Assembly: GCA_022496185.1 (NCBI GenBank)
Contig: WTXG01000099.1
Span: forward strand, 1-64,000
Length of the DNA stretch: 64,000 bases
DNA from: Multifurca ochricompacta
Lineage: Eukaryota; Basidiomycota; Agaricomycetes; Russulales; Russulaceae
Direction: 5' to 3'
In this document: positions 42,961-54,654 of the stretch, one piece after another
Numbering within the stretch: position 1 is the stretch's first letter
Layout of the letters: each line of letters opens with the position of its first letter
Translations under genes and position numbers: made by a program
Notes under the pieces: generated by a model
What the model was told of the DNA's origin: nothing
The model's input: only the letters and a program-made list of their open reading frames with translations
The model's database searches: none

Positions 42961-45089
42961 AGATCAGAGGGTGGGACAGTGGTGAGTGATGAAAGTGCAG
43001 GCCGGGGAGCCCCACGCTTGGGCAGGCCAGCAGGGGTGCGGCCCTGAGCAGCCGCAGCCGCCTGGGCAAAGGAGAGGGCACGGTATTGTTGTGCCATTGA
43101 TCGTGGTGTGACCACATGGACTTGGAGAGGCGCAGTGTCAGGGGCCAAAGGAATCATGGCTGTAGGGGGCCGTGTGGTGCGCGGGACAGGTGGTGCAGCC
43201 ACAGGGGGCCGAGGAGGGAGTGGGTGGGTAGGAGGAGGGTTGTGGGTCATGTGAGGAAAGGCAGGCCCAGGGTGCAATGGGGCAGGGCCACGCTCGAGAG
43301 CTTCAATCCGTTGCAGGATCAGGCTGAGAGTAGCCATGAGTGCCCCAAAGGGGTCCGACAATGTAGCATGAGCACCAGCAGCAGGAGCCATGGAGGGCAG
43401 ATGAGGAGGTGGGGGAGGGGGGGGGGGAGGCTGTGGGGAGGGTTGATGCAGCACCAGTGGAGAGCGTGCAGAGTCAAGGGCCGAAATGGCCAAGGGGACA
43501 GGGGCAGAGGAGGCAGAGGAGGAAGGACGTACCAGAGACCCCAGATGCGACACACAGTCACTGTATTCAAGATCTTCCAGAGCCACCATGGCATCAGGGA
43601 TTGTCATCCCCTCCAGGGAAAAGTCGGAGGGTGGGCCCACAGAGGACATTTCCACCTCAGGGCGATGGGCAGAGGAGGCCAGCCCAAAGTTTGCTGGGTC
43701 AGCAGCCATGCGGTCATGGGCATGTGCACACATATTGTTGAAGGCATTGACTGCAGCTGATGGCGGAGGAGGTGCAGCTGTGGGTGGGTCGTACATGGCC
43801 CGGTCCACTGGTGATGAGGGTGCCACTAGGGGCAGGGCCGGGAGCACAACACCAGTGGGCGTGCGCGAACCTGAGCGTGAAGGCTCACGTGAGGAGGGCA
43901 CATCCCCACCATGGTGAACTGACAGGGAGCGGCGCACACGGGAGACAGATGCAGGGCCGGCAGAGCGACCAACACGAGCATCATGTGATTGTCGGGGGAC
44001 CCTGTCAACGTTAGTGGGTTTCAACTTGGACTTACAGGTCATTGAAGTGACAGCAGCAGGGAGGGTGGAAGCCACCAGCGCTGCATCTGTCTCAGCCTGG
44101 GCAGTCGCAAGGCGGGACGCCTTGTACTGCGTCTGCCAGGCAAGAACCTCAGCTGAGACTTCAGCGCGAGCCTGCTCCTGGAGCTGGGCATAGACATCTG
44201 ATCGGAACTTGTCAGCTGTCAGGAGGAATTCACCCTCAAGTTGGTAGCGGGCCTCAGCGAGAACCTCAGCACGCATGGCAGCCAAAGCCGCAGGAGTGTT
44301 CAGTTCCCGGGTGGCATCAGCATGGGCGAGGTCACGGAGGATGGTGCGTGCGTCATGGAGAGCCGCCTGGTAGAGCCCCAGGGGCGTGTCCACATTCGAG
44401 GGAGCCAAGAGAGCCGCAAGCTGCTGGCACATGAGCCGCAGGTGATCGCGGTGGGTCTCAGGGCGTGTGAGGTGTCTGCCAAATGACACAGCATCTGTGA
44501 AAAAGCCACATGGTTGGTCCATGTGAGTGACAAGGGGAGGGGAGCGGAGAAGGCTGCGAATGATGGCAGCCAATAGGGCACGTGCAAGGCGAGACCAGGA
44601 GGCTTGGGTGAGGCATGTAACCACAGGAGAACGGTCATCAGCTGCAAAACCACCAACATCCAGGAGGGCTGCAGAGGTGAGGGCAGCAGCAGAGGCTGAC
44701 TGGTCAGTGATCCCAAGGGTGGAGTTGGCAAGGGTTGGGAGGGTAGTGGCAAGGTAGTACTCACTGTACCCAGTAGCAACCTCAGCGCTGTTGGAGAGGA
44801 GCTGGAGCCGGTTGCGACCTGACTCAAGGGCCCATGAAGCCCGTTTGTTGACATGAGCCAGCAGGGGTTCTGCAAAGGAGGTGCCCTCGATGTCAAGAGG
44901 CAGGCGCATGAGAGGCCAGGTGAGGGCATCAACGGAGGCATCATGAGGGAGCACAGGGGGTTCATGAAGGGGGTTAAGGATCTCATTCCCAAGGAGGGAG
45001 AGAGGGCCCACATCCCCAGGTGAGACATAGGGGGGAGTGGGGGAGGGGGGGGAGCCGCCGGCAGGGACGCCAGGGCCAGCAAGGGTGGG

Positions 45090-46531
45090 TAGTGATTGGC
45101 AGGGGTAACCCTGGGGTATCCTCGTTGGTACCCGTACCCGTACCCGTACCCGTACCCGTACCCGTAGTGACGGGTACGGGTAACCCGCGGGTTACCCGCG
45201 GGTCACCCGTGAAAACGCGTGCAAGTTCTTTACTTGCATCGCGCATTTCGGATACCCGGCCCGGGACTTCCCGGACCAAGAAGATACACAACGCGTTCAT
45301 TTGTGGCTGCTTAAGATCCCTCAATGACTCTTATTCTATGTTCAGAAGATTAAGATAATTCATTATTCCATTTTTATTTTATTATTCTGCTTTCAATTTT
45401 ATACAAGCACAACTAAAATACAGTATACAGAGATGATTAGATAGGATGTTATAGAACATTGATGAAAAGCCTGTCAGATAACCACACAGAATGCAAAATA
45501 ATTTGATGAACACATAGCAATTTGCAGGGGTAACCCCTGGGTAATTGTTTTGATACCTGGGTTACCCATAAAATGAAATGCGTGCAAGTTCTTTACTTGC
45601 ATTGCGCATTTCGGACATCCGGCCCGGGACATCCCGGTCAAGGAGATACGCACTTGGACACAACGCGTTCATTTATGGCTACTCAAGATCCCTCAAAATT
45701 CCTATTTTATGTTCATAAGATTAAGATAATTTATTATTCCATTTTTATTTTATTATTCTGGTTTCAATTTTATACGAGTATGACTGTTCTTTGCGTTTCT
45801 GTGCATTTCGGATAAGTGGCCCGGGCCATCCCGGTCAAGGAGATAAGCACTTGGACACAACGCATTCATTTATGGCTACTCAAGATCCCTCAAATATTGT
45901 TGGTTTATGTTCAGAAGATTAAAAGGATCCTTTATTTACATTATTATTTTATTATTCTGGTTTCATTTCATACAAGCGCGACTGTCCTTGTGCGTTTAAG
46001 TCAACCTTCCTTAATAGGAAGGAGGTCAGACCACCATGCGATGCAATGTAGTCGCTGCCCCATGCAGCTTGTAGATACACGCGGGCCTTTTTTCAGTAAA
46101 CTAATTTGATAATTAGATTATATTATAGTCTAAAGTAGTCTAGAGAGTATTTTAGATAGTGCCAGACCGGCAGAATTGGTCGCGCGTTGATAAAACAGGT
46201 GCATCATGATTTTCAAGAAGTGGATCACTGATAACACTTTTATTTTACATCGCACCGTTAATCTGCTTTGATATTTTATATAATAATACTAGAACATATT
46301 TAAAGATACCCTATAGCATACATCAGATGAGATCTTTTATTTTTGTGGCTGCAGATGTGTTTTATCTTAGAATTTCTACTGATCTTGTCAATGCATGATT
46401 GGCGCCTATACCCGCCAAACCTGCCGCGCGGGTACGGGTTTCCACGGGTTGGGAGCCGTATACCCGTACCCGTACCCGGCAAAACCCGTGGCGCTTACCC
46501 GCGCGGGTATGAAAACCCTTGACAATCACTA
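45090..46531 (-). mobile_element. Longer non-autonomous hAT-like element (hAT-L), copy 2
   Basis: 1442 bp, ends TAGTGATTGGCAGGGG and (reverse) TAGTGATTGTCAAGGG, perfect 8-bp duplication AGGGTGGG at 45082-45089 and 46532-46539. Inverted relative to the copy at 1967-3409. It contains an ACCCGT tandem array. No transposase. It sits in LINE ORF1, and removal restores the frame VPPPTLAGPGVPAGG. Confidence 0.93.
45129..45166 (+). repeat. ACCCGT hexamer array
   Basis: About six perfect tandem ACCCGT units followed by inverted ACGGGT units, within the subterminal region of hAT-L. Shorter arrays exist near 3340-3370 and 46430-46505. Confidence 0.85.
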
Positions 46532-46981
46532 AGGGTGGGAGGGGGAACGGGGGCCAAAGAGGCACTCGAGGAGGCAGGGAGAGGGGCATGCACCCCACCA
46601 GGAGTGGGGACATGCCTGGTGAGCTCAAGCCCGTCAGACGACAAGCTTGGCCCCGGGGAGGGGTCGGGCGGCTGGGAGGCCATGGAACGGAGGGAAGCGA
46701 GGGGGGGAGGGGCGGGAAGGAGTAGCAAAGGTATGCAGAGGTATAATCACTTGTCGACACTGTTCTGGAATATTTCCCCACACAGTGGTGGTGATTGTTT
46801 GGAGTGTTGTGTGGAAAATGCTTAACATCCTCAATAACATGTCAATAACTTTCCTTTTTAAAATAAATATTCAACGATAACTTCCTTTTAAAATGAATAT
46901 TATTACAAATCACAGTCGTGTGACAATATTACCACTTTAGGGATGTCAGCGGTGGGGGAGAGTAAGGTGACTTCTTGGTGT

Positions 46982-47311
46982 ATCCTGCAAAATGACAGCA
47001 CTTGCCCGATCACAGATGGGCTGCAATTCGTTCCGCTTAGAACGAACCCAAGGCATTATTCTTGATCTGTGGATTACATTTCATTTGTGCTCAGTCTTGT
47101 GCTTTGTCCGGAAGGAACGAGGTTGAACTTACGGTGGGCGGCATACGGAACCTGCGAAACGTTCTTGACAAGTCCAAACACAACACTTATCATACTCATA
47201 AGCCAAGGTTGTCAACACATGGAATCTTCAGTTGACTTCATTTCAGTCTCTCGGCGATTCTAGGCTCTCTATACCCCATTATAATACACTATTTATTTCT
47301 GGACTGGGTGA
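46982..47311 (-). pseudogene. Degenerate coding fragment (possible)
   Basis: On the minus strand around 47150-46990 a frame reads VKNVSQVPYAAHRKFNLVPS, then, after an interruption, NELQPICDRASAVILQ. A diverged relative is at about 57300-57460 (PGNDLQLIYDCATAIV). Family not recognised. Confidence 0.3.
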
Positions 47312-48822
47312 TCAAGATCTCGATCTCGACTGACATGCCTTTCTTATTTGCCGAACCGTTGGACACACCAACCTTTCGCCCGCCTTGCCGATGCGTACGA
47401 CAAGGCACAAGTCCCCGTACACAAAATCCACCTCAAGCTGGTTCCCGTACGTTGGATACGGATTCCCCCAATGGTTGAACTCCGTCACGGGCGTGACCCA
47501 ATGCACCTTCTCCGGATTCTTCCATCTGGGGAAGCGTCCCATCGAGTCGCCACCATCGACCCATACAACAACTCCCCCATTATTGTAGATCGCCATGGTA
47601 ACGTCCATAACATCCAATTCGCCAAGAATATCGATTACCTCTTCACTGATCACAGCCTCGATCGTTTCGCTCTCCGGCGAGTACCACTCGTGATACAAGT
47701 ATAGCACAGGGTCGAACCCGAGCGCCCGGAAGCTTCGGTAGATGGCCGCATCACTCCCCTTCAGCAGGTCATAGACGTGGTTGAGGCTTCCCCTCTGTAC
47801 AACAGGATAAACGTGTCGTAACCCGAATCCAAGCGTTCCGCCCTCGGGGAGGAACTCCCCGTTCTCGAGAAGCGCTTCAAGAGTTGTGCGGAAGGTCCGC
47901 TCATTCGCAGCCGGTTGGTGGTACGACAGGAGCTTCGAGTCCGTCGCAGAAGCAGGCCCATTGTCATCGAAATGAAGGTTGTACGTCAACGTTACACGGT
48001 GACCAGATGTTACAGGCGCGACCTTATGCTTGACGTCACTGAAGAAAGCGATGTAACCAATCGTCGGTGTGCGCACTCCCGCAAGCTCCAACGCCGAGTC
48101 GAAGGTCCATTCTTGACCGTGATGACGAAGGCGAAGAGTGCCACCCTCGTGTGGGGTCGGAAAGACGATGACGAGCGATCCAAACATTTTCTTTTTACCG
48201 TCTGGTGGTGGTGTATCAACATAGGACTTGAAGAAGGAAGATCCTGATCCCGATCCCTTGTCTAAAGTAAGAAATAACTGTTCGTCAGTGGTTTTACTTC
48301 TACGCACCGCACGGAAAGCAGAAATGGAAAAGGATTAGCTAAGTACCATAAACGTTGAGTCTGCAAAGCTCGAGCTTGATCTCGCGCGTCGAGTCAGTGC
48401 CCTCAAGGAGGTATCCACGCACGATCTTGACCAGGTCGGTCCGATCAGGCACTAGTGGTGTGGCGAAGCACTCAGAGTCCATCTTCCGGGCCTTGTCGTC
48501 CATCAACTTGAAACTAGGCGGTCCACAGGCCTGAGCGAGCTGTTCCAATTGATCGAAAGTAGCGTTCACGAGGTCGATATGCCTAAGGCAAAAAAATAGG
48601 TCAGTGGAACTGTCTCTCATTTTAGGAGTCGGGTATCCTCTGACTTGATAATGCTACCATCTTTTGTGGCCTTATAAAAGAGAGAGAGCCATGAAGGCAA
48701 GATTTGAATGGTACCACAAAATATGGGGGCTTGTCGATGATTGATTGTCCCAGTGGGACCAACTGCCGTTCAATGAGAGTAGGGGACTTCCGTTTGGTCG
48801 GGCGATGATAATCCATGGGCAA
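47312..48822 (-). pseudogene. 2OG-Fe(II) oxygenase-like paralogue, copy 2, damaged
   Basis: Same three-exon structure as 10474-12063: exons 48822-48645, 48582-48347 and 48261-47312, with conserved splice sites (GTCAGA donor, TTAG acceptors). Two lesions are visible. In exon 1 the frame shifts near 48712-48725; the spliced length, 1364, is one short of a multiple of three. In exon 3 the iron-binding HxD motif reads FFKSYVDTP, with TAT (Tyr) where copy 1 has CAT (His). The region after it is intact (IAFFSDVKHKV, SGHRVTLTYNLHF, GDLCLVVRIGKAGERL), so selection may have been lost recently. Catalysis would not be expected without the His. Confidence 0.78.
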
Positions 48823-49239
48823 ACCACAAAGGAGAGGAAAGTATTAATAACGCGGATGTTCAGGACAGGAGTCAATCTTGATTCTGTAATCGGACCCGTA
48901 GACTTTGGCGGATCTCGCATTCAAGGTAAAAACCCCGCACAATGATACTTATTTACTTATCCTATCTCTTGGCTTGGCGGAGGTGCTTACAAATGGGCAC
49001 CGCATTCCCGAAGTCCCGCAGTTCTGCAATTGTCGAGTTGTGTGAACGATTTTTGAATGAAGATTAATCAAGACTAGCATTTGTCGACAAATTTCGAAAC
49101 AGTTAACCGTACAAAACCTATGGAGGTGGATGACGACTTGTTGGACGATGAGATTGGATTCTGGTTGTTGTAGTGCATGTGCACAATAATCTCGAAGTGC
49201 CCAACTATCCTAGATTAAATAGCAGCTCAAGTGTTGATT
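48823..49239. other. Intergenic stretch; partial repeat of 62990-63180
   Basis: Part of this stretch (about 49060-49240, with ACAACAACCAGAAT and CCAACAAGTCGTCATCC in reverse) matches sequence near 63000-63150. No gene supported. Confidence 0.4.
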
Positions 49240-49500
49240 AGCCACGAGTGGAAGAGATGCGGGTGTACTTTGAGGACTTCGTGATACTGGAAGCTACGAC
49301 GAGAGCTGGCGCAAAGTGCGCATCGTGCGGCGCCCGGCGGACGTAAAGATCGAACTAGAGATGAGGCGTGGGTGGACTAGGAATGGCGGGAGGAGAGACG
49401 ATGCGCACACGCTGAGGGGAGGAGGGAGAGCGAAGAAGAAGACATGTGGGAAGCCATAGAAAATACAAAGCCACCCAGCGCTTTCGTCTGCCGCGCGCCT
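49240..49500 (+). pseudogene. Unknown gene Z, second copy (frameshifted)
   Basis: Reads EEMRVYFEDFVI, then in another frame SYDESWRKVRIVRRPADVKI and ELEMRRGWTRNGGRRDDAHT. It is homologous to 62313-62657 minus, where these parts are in one frame. Just upstream (about 49210-49240) it keeps an uninterrupted AGCAGCTCAAGTGTTGAT, the empty counterpart of the LINE insertion at 62696-62978. Confidence 0.55.
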
Positions 49501-51719
49501 TTTCCTCGACTCGACTTTTCTCATCTTGACAACAGCACTGCTTTCACCATGTATAGGTACGAGTTCATCTCGCCTCGCTTGCCGAACTCACAATGCACCC
49601 CTTGTGCTACATTCGAAGCTCGTCTGTTCGGTTTCAGAGATAGTTCGGGTGTTAGACAAGAAAAGATTGATGGATTCCTGATCTGAGAGCAACGTAAGAT
49701 ACAGAAGCTCAAGACTAAAGAAATGTAAAGCTATGTGAATGGGTTTAAATACATGAGAAGAAGAGAGATGTCATAGAGTTGAGGACGTTGCCAGAGTCGA
49801 GACAAATGTACGTAGGTGGAGTCGAGCAAGAAAAAAAAAGGAAAGAGGAAGACACAGAGTCATGATATCGTACAACTGTAACACCTTGTCTCGAAGCCTA
49901 TTGAAGACATTTAAGTATACGATAGATGATACCATGTTCGGATACCATACATCAGACTGTAAGATAAGAGAAAAGAAAGTAAACACAAGGAAACCATGAC
50001 ACACCCTCACATCCTTTCCTGCCATCATCGCGGCTTGCGTGGAGCATTGATTATTGTCTCTGGAATTCGTTGCTCTCTAAGGCTCTTCGTCTCATGCCAC
50101 TCTCTCTACTCTACCCAACACTAGATCCCGTCAAGAATGAATCGTAAAATCCTTGGCTGTCGTCTGAGCAAGCTACCCCCGCTCTGCTTGAGGGATTCTT
50201 GGATTTATTATTTGTACTTGATTGGGACCTGGTCATGTTTGGGTGCATAAATGAGGGAGGAGGCTGTCAGTATCACTCAGAAACATTATAACTATAGGTT
50301 CATACCTTTCCCTGTTGTCGGCGTTGTCTGGCGCTTGTTTGGGTATTGAGGGGAGCCTCCGCGGATGAAACTTAGCGGAATATCTATGGAGTGGGTCCAT
50401 GTAAGATAGGTTGAACGCCGAGGCAGATCGGTGAATTAGAACTCACTTAATTGAAGTGACGCACTGGCACCGGTCATATATCTCCCTGCGGCCATGGGAT
50501 GAAGGTGGGGGACGGGAGTGCTCTTTCTCCCGTATTAGTACATATCACCGGGTAGTGGGATAAAGTGCTCACGCGCTGGGCAAGGGAAAATCCGTGGGCG
50601 GCTAAGGTCATCGTAATGGTTTGGGAAAAAGGTGAGTGATCTCCTCTCCCGTATCACCTAAAGGCTAATGCACTCACCGATTCGCATCTGAAACCCCCTG
50701 TACGTGGGGGTTAGGAATGTTTCGATCACATTTGGTGGGACAGGGTCGTCTAGATGTGGACTGTAAAGAATGTGAGTCCAAAGCACAGACTATGTGGAGA
50801 TGGTCTGTTACGACTCGAGTTTCGGCGGGTGACAATGTTTGTTTAGGAGGTTTCGATTTGGGTAAGGTCGTAGGGATGTTGCAACGGTGTAATTAAAGCC
50901 AAAGTTCGTGTGGTCAATTCGTCGGTATCTGACAAGGTCTTCAGGCGATAGTAAGCCACCGAGGTAGTGATCGAAGAGGATGCCACAGTCCACAGGAGGT
51001 TATTTCAGTTCCGCCACAGGTGCTACTAGAGCGTAAAGTGACACGCCTGCAGGAGAAATGTTCACTCACCCGAGAAATGCTGGCAGAGTTTAAGCAGTGT
51101 ACCGTCCTCAGTTGGCACCCTGATGGGGTTCAAAGTGGAGTCGTTCCGGTCAAGACGTTATTAGATGTCGAAGGAAGGATGGGCACGCAGTAATAGAAAA
51201 GGGTGAGACAAAGTCTAAATTTTTTTTTCAAGCCCAAGAATGTCGTCCTTATATACATGGACGAGTCCAAATTAACAAGTGATGAGTACAAAGGTGGAAA
51301 ATGGAGGAGCAAATGTATGAGTGGCATAGAGAGACAAGGAGAATGGGTGATGTGAAAGGGTGAGATGAGTGGCGAGATATGAAAGAACAAAGAAAATGAT
51401 GGCATGAGATAATGGGGTGGCGAGAGGAGATTGATAGAGATACGGAACAAAGGGAAAGGTTATAAGATGTTCCTAGGAGAGGGTGGCGCAGCGGGTGTCT
51501 AGATCGGAGACCGACAAAGCAGAGAAAGAGGCCCACAAAGGGTTGAGACTAGCAAGTGGCGTCCGACGGATTGGGGGGGGGGATCTCCCAAACCTTCGAG
51601 ACATCCTTGAGGAAGGGCTAAAGAAGAATCGCGCTCGCAAGACGCCATGAAATTGAAGGTGCAGTCAATTTACGAAATGGACACACGTCAAGTCAACCCA
51701 CCTTGGTAGCCTCATCAAC

Positions 51720-52278
51720 TACAGCCTTGAGCAAATCTTTACTATAATCGTTCCAGCTGTACGGATCCAATCCGCGGTGAGTGCGAGGCAGAGTGTTCCT
51801 AAGAGGAGAGAGGTAGACAGGTAGAAGAGAGCGATGAATGAGCCCCAGAGATAACTAAGACTTCGAAGGTGGGTGTATCGTGCTTGAACTGTTGCGAATC
51901 TACTACTTGCCAGTTCCATTTGTCCTTGCACTTGATGTCATCAAGAAGTTCTTTAGCACACAAAAGAAAGATAGAGAAAGGGTAGAGAAATGCCATTTGA
52001 TATCTGCTTCTGTTGGCTCACTGGCTGGTCTACTACAAGCATTGTATGTACCCTTATATACTTGCACGACCGGATCGGCTTCTGACGACCCTGGCGCATC
52101 CTGGTCGGGGATGGTGGATGAGGAGAGGTGTGATCTGAGGTGTAGACAGAGAAGTGAAAACCTGGCAATATAGACGGGGAGGTAGTGAAACTGGTTTAAG
52201 GAATGGACGGGCATGCGGCCCGGAATGCAAACGTGGGTTTGTGGAGGTTTTGGAGGTTTCAACTCGAGCCATCCTTAC
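51720..52278 (-). repeat. LTR-like dispersed repeat, copy 3
   Basis: Minus strand begins TGTAAGGATGGCTCGAG at 52278, then CATTCCGGGCCGCATGCCCG, a TATATAAGGG box (about 52050-52059), ACCAGCCAGTGAGCC, and CCTCGCACTCACCGCGGATTG near 51780. It splits the end of segment Q in unit B. Confidence 0.5.
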
Positions 52279-52669
52279 ACAGCTTCGGAAACCTTGATCC
52301 ATTCTCACGTATTCACGGAACCCCTTTACCAGCTTCTCCTGGTGCTCCTCGACAAATGGCGCTATATCCCGCCTAGGTCGACCCCAATGCTGGCTGGTCG
52401 ATTCCTGTGGCGCAACATCATCTGCAATCACATGGGTTCATGATACAAGTAGAGGTCAGTCAATCACCCTGGTAATCCGATTCAATATCTTCCAAATCCT
52501 TCTCGGTAACGGTCAAAATGACATAGACAAAACCATGAGGCTTCCATCCTGTCGCGCAGCTCGATATCAAGAGGTGGAAACCATTTTTGGGATGAGAGAA
52601 TAAGTATATAAATGAGAAAGAGCGAGAAAATCGACCTTGACATTTAGAGCTGCGAAGACACAACTTCAT
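52270..52669 (-). CDS. Possible small gene Q in unit B
   Basis: Two frames join by a 46-base intron (52467-52422, GTGATT to GCAG): PHGFVYVILTVTEKDLEDIE ending SDYQ, then DDVAPQESTSQHWGRPRRDI, EEHQEKLVKGFREYVRMDQG. In copies A (17035-17157) and C (59405-59527) a 16-base deletion breaks the second frame. ATG choice is uncertain and the product is not recognised. Confidence 0.4.
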
Positions 52670-53249
52670 CCACCATACATACTACTCTGTCGGGCGTATC
52701 CGCTTGTCGAGGTAACTCTCGATCGTGAGAAGTGAATTTGCGGCATTGCGTTTGAAAGAGGGACCTCACTCACGTAAGCTATCTATTATGACGAAATGAG
52801 CATGGGTGAACGGCTTTTGGATAGTTGCGTACCTTGAATTGATGGATTGGGACCTGAAGGGAGGTGGATAATCCCTTGCTTTGGGGTGGAATCAGTAGAG
52901 GCGGGTGCATGTTAAAAATGTGTGAAAATGGATTAGATGTAAGTTATATGAAAGATGCTTACTGCGACCTTTGGTCACAGCACTTGCCAAGAAACAGGAC
53001 GAGCCAGGGATGCGCTTTGAAGAGATCCTGGATCAACGTCTTTGACAGTGGGCTTCTCTGTTGTACTTTTGATCTAACTGATTACAATCGCTAATAATTG
53101 CCTAGAGAAGAGGGAGTGAGATAGAATCGAGTTGGCTCGTATACACCAATGGGTCCGCAAAAAGACTGGTCACGGAATCCAACTATAGGGCCGCGAGATA
53201 ACATGGAAAAGAAAGTAATTAATTATAATAACTTCATATCCGTGCTCAA

Positions 53250-53864
53250 CTAAATCCAGCCATACTTCTCCGCCCAATTACAATGACGGCAAGCATAAAT
53301 CTGGTCCTGTTTCCTTTCCTCATCATTGATCTTCCGTGCTCTGCGACGATTCATCTTCCGTATTTTGCGATGATTCATCCTCCGTGTACTGCAAAATTCA
53401 CTCAAATAGCACCCCATACCACATCTCAGTCCATTTGAAAAAACACTCACAAAAACCGTCGTATATTCTTCCCCAGGGAGACGACGTTGCAAGTCAGGGT
53501 CTGGGCAGGTCACGAATGTGGCATCTAATCCAAGCGGCGACAGCTGTGGATGATCCAACACCTTTTGAAGAATTGATTTGTCTATATCCTTTTCCTCGAA
53601 CTGGAACGTGTGCACCGTGGTGCGGTGTCGTGTCGGTATCAAAATGCGAAGGCCTCCCACAGTCGGTGAGACTAAGCGAGGGTACTTGACATTCAGAAGG
53701 CATGGAATGGGGAGTTTGGGTTGTCGTTCGACCCAGCGTCTGACTTGAGAGTGAAGCATAACAAGGTCGCCACCGGGATCATAGCGCAGATTTTGAGAGT
53801 GGGCAAACTTCCTAAGCTGGTCGGGAGAGACTAGGTAGCCACAGATTGTGTACACACGAACCAT
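53250..53864 (-). CDS. Family P gene, copy B (shortened)
   Basis: ATG at 53864: MVRVYTICGYLVSPDQLRKF, VWVERQP-like core, HTFQFEEKDIDKSILQKVLD, GEEYTTVFVSVFSNGLRCGM, about 2.5 copies of the 24-bp repeat, then YACRHCNWAEKYGWI and a stop at 53250. Copy C reads on for about 50 residues past this point, so this copy has a premature stop. An in-frame ATG lies 72 bases upstream (53936). Confidence 0.55.
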   Translation of the reverse strand: MVRVYTICGYLVSPDQLRKFAHSQNLRYDPGGDLVMLHSQVRRWVERQPKLPIPCLLNVKYPRLVSPTVGGLRILIPTRHRTTVHTFQFEEKDIDKSILQKVLDHPQLSPLGLDATFVTCPDPDLQRRLPGEEYTTVFVSVFSNGLRCGMGCYLSEFCSTRRMNHRKIRKMNRRRARKINDEERKQDQIYACRHCNWAEKYGWI

Positions 53865-53924
53865 ATTGAACGTGAGTGAGTAGTCTAATGGTAATGGAAG
53901 GAGGTGCTTCAATTGGCGACGTGG

Positions 53925-53932
53925 TGACGTCA
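53925..53932. promoter_or_regulatory. CRE-like palindrome upstream of P copy B
   Basis: TGACGTCA, the ATF/CREB-type bZIP site, 61 bases upstream of the ATG at 53864. The same octamer precedes copy C; copy A has degenerate versions. Confidence 0.4.
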
Positions 53933-53940
53933 CCATTACT

Positions 53941-54654
53941 ATTTTGGGCTCTCAATATAGACCCCTGTTGGACTCCATTTCTCCATTCCTGTGGCCACCG
54001 TAAATTCAGCTTTGAAGGACAAGGCATAAGACTGAGCACAACACAACTGCGATGTAATCTACAGATCATCAATAATGCCTTGGGTTCGGGTCTGATGGTA
54101 TGTTGTTGCTTCTTTTCTTTTTTGGTAAGTCTGTTCTAATGTCACGCGCAGATCCTCAAGGTATGTCGATCAGAACAAATGGAGGTCGGTTTCAAGGCTT
54201 CAAGTTGCAGTCTTCAAGGACCTTGGGTGAACTCGGCAAAGCACTCAGCTTGCGAGTCGTGCGACGGTCTGTGACGTCGTATGCGAGGTTAATGAATCAG
54301 GTAGCAAAAATCACTTGAGTTCAAGGTGACTCGCATCCACTAAGTCATACTCTTAGAGGTCTTGCAGTAGTGGTATTGGTATATTAGGTCTGTCTCTGAG
54401 AGGACAAGGCTTTAAATACATAGAATCTTGTAGCTACATCATGGTCCAGTCTGGTGTAGTTGTGAAGCTATAGATAGTGTGATATCACAGTGATGTCAGT
54501 ATGGACTTGTAGCTATGTTTCACAGAGACCGGCCACAAACCTAGACTACAGTAAGTTGAATCGGACAATGGACATAATCAAGGGTAGATAGAAGTTAAAG
54601 CGAAAGAGGAGCCACATATAATATAGTGTCATTACACTGATACACTGATGCACT
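53941..54654. other. Intergenic stretch, nothing recognised
   Basis: About 700 bases with no supported gene or repeat beyond short frames. Confidence 0.35.

Larger units (their letters stand above)
28585..46683 (-). pseudogene. LINE ORF1 (gag-like, zinc knuckles), split by three elements
   Basis: The start is the ATG at 46683 (MASQPPDPSPGPSLSSDG). Coding pieces are 46683-46532, 45089-42961, 37683-36157 and 28697-28585. Visible: NEILNPLHEPPVLPHDASVD, FAQAAAAAQGR, a long Pro/Ser-rich region, AALPKHTPAPEIVLRVRAAL after the Copia site, and three zinc-knuckle-like motifs (CGRCHALGHRVN, CYHCGGPHPSPAHSFHC, CLLCKQVGHHCRSRSC) near 36900-37110. Junctions at the hAT-L, Copia and Gypsy sites are in frame when one target copy is kept. 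There is an in-frame TGA at 36310-36312. If the piece at 28122-28609 is also an insertion, the frame runs on past 28120 to about 28020. Confidence 0.75.
22975..46813 (-). mobile_element. Full-length LINE retrotransposon with nested insertions
   Basis: Minus-strand non-LTR retrotransposon bounded by the 15-bp duplication GAAAATGCTTAACAT at 22960-22974 and 46814-46828. Poly-A is the T-run 22974-22999, preceded by the shared double-hairpin tail. Order: ORF1 (gag-like), a small ORF, ORF2 (endonuclease plus reverse transcriptase), 3' tail. Inserted later: hAT-s (23478-23953), an LTR-like piece (about 28122-28609), Gypsy (28698-36156), Copia (37684-42960) and hAT-L (45090-46531). Without these it is roughly 8.7-9.2 kb. 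Each junction restores the reading frame when the insertion and one target duplicate are removed. Confidence 0.9.
22445..46981. mobile_element. Mutator-like MITE, copy 2, split by a full LINE
   Basis: The left end (CACCCACCTCTCCCCCACCGC, MITE sequence to 22974) and right end (46829 to GATGTCAGCGGTGGGGGAGAG near 46970) are the two halves of one MITE, parted by the LINE. Internal sequence, including a copy of the LINE-b tail, is inverted relative to the copy at 17286-19920. The outer flanks do not show a 9-bp duplication, so one side was probably rearranged. Confidence 0.7.
49510..53940 (-). repeat. Duplicated 4-kb unit, copy B (inverted)
   Basis: Same order as copies A and C read on the minus strand, but the stretch around 51640-52280 is replaced by the LTR-like repeat copy 3, and part of the R segment is missing. 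Confidence 0.7.

Noticed and set aside
43116..43760. Long plus-strand frames opposite LINE ORF1
   Set aside because: High GC with few stop codons on the opposite strand; no motif and no splice or promoter support.
45129..45166. Telomere repeat
   Set aside because: The unit is ACCCGT, not the usual fungal TTAGGG/CCCTAA, and it lies inside a transposon.
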